Source: Pseudomonadota bacterium
GTDB taxonomy: Bacteria > Pseudomonadota > Gammaproteobacteria > Burkholderiales > SHXO01
Direction: 5' to 3'
Assembly: GCA_023430065.1 (NCBI GenBank)
Contig: JAEZCG010000186.1
Span: forward strand, 1-7,883
Length of the DNA: 7,883 bases
In this document: positions 6,208 to 7,883 of the stretch, in pieces
How the letters are laid out: each line of letters starts with the position of its first letter
How positions within the stretch are numbered: position 1 is the stretch's first letter
Notes under the pieces: generated by a model
Told to the model about the DNA's origin: nothing
The model's database searches: none
What the model saw: only the letters and a program-made list of their open reading frames with translations
Program-made: the position numbers and the translations under genes

Positions 6208-7049
6208 AGTGCAGGCGTGCGGCGAGCCTACGCGCGCCATTGGCAGGTGTCGCGCTCGCCCTCGTCTTGCTTGCGCAGTCCTCGCTCGCACGAGCGGACA
6301 CGCCGCCCGATGCGGCTGCCGTTCCAGTATGGCAGCAGCTGCGCAATCTGCTATTCGGCGACCGACCGATTGCCCAGGACACCACGGGGATCGTTCGCTT
6401 GCGAGTACCCTCCCGCGCGCAGGATCCATCCACGGTGCCTCTCGCGATCGGCACGAGCCTAGAGCAGACCGAGCAGCGCTATATCCGGGCGTTGTATCTG
6501 GTCATCGACAACAATCCCTCTCCGCTGAGTGCCACGTTCACGCTCACCCCGCGAAGCGGCCGCGCGGACATTCAGACGCGGGTACGCATCGAGGACTACG
6601 GCTGGGTCCGCGCAATCGCCGAGATGAGTGACGGCAGCCTCTTCATGGACCAGCACTATGTGAAGGCCGCCGGAGGGTGCTCGGCACCCGCCGGGGCGGC
6701 GGGGGACTTCGAAGCGTTCGAGCCGCGCGCGGATCTCGACGTACGCCCGAGCGAACGAGATCCGAGCCTGCTCCTGGCGCAGCTCAAGATCCTGCATCCG
6801 AACTCGAGCGGTCTGGCGAGGGACCCGATGACCCGGCTGTTCGTTCCGCCCTACTTCGTGCGTGAAATGCACGTGACACTGGACGATGAGCCGGTGCTAC
6901 GGGTGCAGACCGACTTCTCGCTCAGTTCCAATCCCAACATCCGGTTCTACGTCAGGGCAGCGAGGTCGGCCGAGCTGCGCGCGGTCGTCGTCGACACCAA
7001 GGATCGTCGCGTCGAGGTGCGCGAACGGATCGAGCGCGAGCCACGATAG
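6192..7049 (+). CDS. SoxYZ-like fused carrier protein associated with quinoprotein dehydrogenases
   Basis: In sulphur oxidisers SoxY and SoxZ are separate subunits that carry sulphur intermediates on a Cys at the end of SoxY. Here both domains are fused in one exported chain, matching a family known beside PQQ dehydrogenases. The protein has 285 residues from ATG 6192: a signal peptide to about residue 35 (LAGVALALVLLAQ, cleavage ARA-DT), then a SoxY-like domain (about 60-165) ending in AAGGCSAPAG with carrier Cys163. A linker follows, then a SoxZ-like domain (about 190-280) with LKILHPNSSGLARDP and SSNPNIRFYVRA. GTG 6204, forming GTGA with the previous stop, is an equally possible start four residues later; neither has a good ribosome binding site. 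No other sox genes are present. What the Cys carries in methanol oxidation is unknown. Last gene of the operon, convergent with the NFU gene 11 bp away. Confidence 0.88.
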   Translation: MLPRVKCRRAASLRAPLAGVALALVLLAQSSLARADTPPDAAAVPVWQQLRNLLFGDRPIAQDTTGIVRLRVPSRAQDPSTVPLAIGTSLEQTEQRYIRALYLVIDNNPSPLSATFTLTPRSGRADIQTRVRIEDYGWVRAIAEMSDGSLFMDQHYVKAAGGCSAPAGAAGDFEAFEPRADLDVRPSERDPSLLLAQLKILHPNSSGLARDPMTRLFVPPYFVREMHVTLDDEPVLRVQTDFSLSSNPNIRFYVRAARSAELRAVVVDTKDRRVEVRERIEREPR

Positions 7050-7060
7050 CCGCGCGCAGT

Positions 7061-7642
7061 CTAGACCGCGATGACTTCGATGTCCGGATCGATGCGGCGG
7101 ACCATGCCCTCGATGCCGGCCAGCGTGCCCGAGATCGAACTCGGGCAACTCCCGCACGCCCCCTGGTAGTGGACCTTGAGGATGTTGCCCTCGAGTCCCA
7201 CCACGTGCAGATCGCCGCCGTCCCCCTGCAGGTAGGGACGCACCTGCTCGTCGAGCAGGTCTTGAATGATGGCGAGCTTTTGCCGCTCCTCCTCGGTCAT
7301 CTCGCGCGACAAGGTGGGAATGCCATCCACCTGACCGGACGCGTCGTTGATCAACGCCTCGGAGCGCTCCTGCGCAGAGGGTGCATCGCGGATGGGCACC
7401 GCGAGCTCGCGCAGCAGCTCGGGCCAGTGGGCACGGCCGTCCTGCGTGACGGTGAGCCAGTAGTCCACGTAGAAGACATTGGTGACGTGCGGAACTGCGA
7501 ACAGCCGCGCCGCCAGCTCGTCGCCCTGCGCCTGTTCGGCGCTCTCGTAAGAGCGTGCGATGCCGTAGGTGAGCGGATCGCGCAGGATGAACTTCCTGGC
7601 GTTCGGATTGGGGGTGAACTCGATTTCGGCGATGCGCGGCAT
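7061..7642 (-). CDS. NFU-type iron-sulphur cluster scaffold/carrier (Nfu N domain + NifU C-terminal domain)
   Basis: A cytoplasmic protein that binds an iron-sulphur cluster, usually 4Fe-4S, between the CxxC motifs of two subunits and hands it to client enzymes. The 193 residues begin MPRIAEIEFTPNPNARKFIL, the classic start of the Nfu N-terminal domain (about 1-90). After a linker, the NifU-like C-terminal domain (about 118-190) carries QVRPYLQGDGGDLHVVG and the cluster site CGSCPSS with Cys163 and Cys166. This layout is that of NFU1-like proteins and differs from enterobacterial NfuA, whose N-terminal domain is A-type-like. The start is fixed by the family N terminus; GAGGG (7649-7645) lies unusually close, two bases before the ATG. 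A SufU-like gene lies upstream on the same strand, so this is probably part of a SUF-type assembly locus. The gene meets the SoxYZ-like gene tail to tail with no recognisable terminator in the 11-bp gap. Confidence 0.95.
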   Translation of the reverse strand: MPRIAEIEFTPNPNARKFILRDPLTYGIARSYESAEQAQGDELAARLFAVPHVTNVFYVDYWLTVTQDGRAHWPELLRELAVPIRDAPSAQERSEALINDASGQVDGIPTLSREMTEEERQKLAIIQDLLDEQVRPYLQGDGGDLHVVGLEGNILKVHYQGACGSCPSSISGTLAGIEGMVRRIDPDIEVIAV

Positions 7643-7766
7643 GGCCCTCAGACGCTATACGCGAAGTTCCTAGAAGCGCGACGGCAGAAGATCGCCTGAC
7701 GCGCCAACGCGCACCCTTTTGGGGGTCTTGGCGGTCTTTGCAGTCTTGGCGTAGAAACTTCGTCCA
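7643..7766 (-). other. Spacer between sufU-like gene and NFU gene
   Basis: This 124-bp gap on the minus strand lies between the sufU-like stop and the NFU start. It contains a short tandem repeat (7725-7751) and the close ribosome binding site of the NFU gene. No clear promoter or terminator was found. Short frames cross it, but none looks like a protein family I know. Confidence 0.6.
7725..7751. repeat. Three tandem copies of a 9-bp unit
   Basis: GTCTTGGCG (7725-7733), GTCTTTGCA (7734-7742) and GTCTTGGCG (7743-7751) follow one another directly; units 1 and 3 are identical and unit 2 differs at two bases. A partial fourth copy may precede them (CTTTTGGGG, 7716-7724). The period is a multiple of three, so read in frame on the minus strand it gives a repeating Ala-Lys-Thr, but no gene can be supported there. 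Confidence 0.8.
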
Positions 7767-7883
7767 TCACGTGCCAACTCCCGAGAAGGGATCTTGCTCG
7801 CCCTCGGTCGAGGCGCTGCTCTCCCGCGCAAGCGCGCCGTGCAGGGTGTGCCAGGGAAGGATCGCGCACTTCACGCGCGCAGG
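7767..7883 (-). CDS. sufU: SufU/IscU-like iron-sulphur scaffold protein, C-terminal end (partial)
   Basis: Only the last 38 residues are in the window. The minus-strand frame enters from the right edge and ends with TGA at 7769-7767. The peptide begins ARVKCAILPWHTLHGALA, matching the C-terminal part of SufU-type (NifU N-domain family) proteins, where this Cys is the third conserved ligand for zinc or the cluster and is followed by a Trp-His-Thr-Leu block. The remaining tail is acidic and short. SufU works with the SufS cysteine desulphurase in SUF-type iron-sulphur assembly; sufS would be expected further right, outside the window. An NFU gene follows 124 bp downstream. The stretch is short, so the call rests on one conserved block. 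Confidence 0.72.
   Translation of the reverse strand, partial: PARVKCAILPWHTLHGALARESSASTEGEQDPFSGVGT

Noticed and set aside
7127..7146. Perfect 7-bp inverted repeat with six-base loop, 78 bases after the SoxYZ-like stop
   Set aside because: It lies within the NFU coding sequence around the conserved Cys motif and has no T run on either strand, so it cannot be called a terminator for the xox operon.
7648..7869. 73-codon minus-strand open frame near the right edge
   Set aside because: It overlaps the sufU-like C terminus, which has a recognisable conserved block in another frame, and its own sequence resembles nothing known.

Overview
This is a GC-rich proteobacterial chromosome segment. The flagellar FlhB/FlhA proteins read most like those of Betaproteobacteria, but the genus cannot be fixed from the sequence. 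Genes are densely packed. The window has three blocks: flagellar export genes (minus strand, left), a lanthanide-type methanol oxidation operon (plus strand, centre), and iron-sulphur cluster assembly genes (minus strand, right).

Left block (1-2154, minus strand): flhB (383 aa, complete) is followed 20 bp downstream by flhA, of which the first 327 residues are present before the window edge. Both are membrane components of the flagellar type III export gate. FlhB has Asn-Pro-Asp-His at the autocleavage site, where the family normally has Asn-Pro-Thr-His.

A 534-bp gap (2155-2688) separates divergent flhB and xoxF and must hold both promoters. On the xoxF side I see two neighbouring dyad symmetries (2484-2498 and 2506-2528), a sigma-54-like -24/-12 element (2619-2633) and a strong ribosome binding site. 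On the flhB side there is only a weak extended -10 candidate.

Central block (2689-7049, plus strand): an operon of five exported proteins. XoxF is a PQQ methanol dehydrogenase with the Asp pair typical of the lanthanide-dependent type. It is followed by XoxG (small cytochrome c), XoxJ (MxaJ-like binding protein), an uncharacterised 129-aa secreted four-cysteine protein, and a SoxY-SoxZ fusion-type carrier with the carrier cysteine in a Gly-Gly-Cys motif. No mxaI (small subunit of the calcium enzyme), PQQ biosynthesis genes or sulphur-oxidising sox genes lie in the window. Every junction in the operon contains a GTGA overlap. A strong hairpin followed by a T run lies between xoxF and xoxG, suggesting that the dehydrogenase is made in excess over the downstream proteins. 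The likely picture is periplasmic methanol oxidation by XoxF with electrons passed to XoxG; the roles of the last two genes are open.

Right block (7061-7883, minus strand): a two-domain NFU-type iron-sulphur scaffold gene, convergent with the operon and only 11 bp from it. Upstream of it is the last part of a sufU-like scaffold gene that runs off the window. The 124-bp space between these two holds three tandem copies of a 9-bp repeat.
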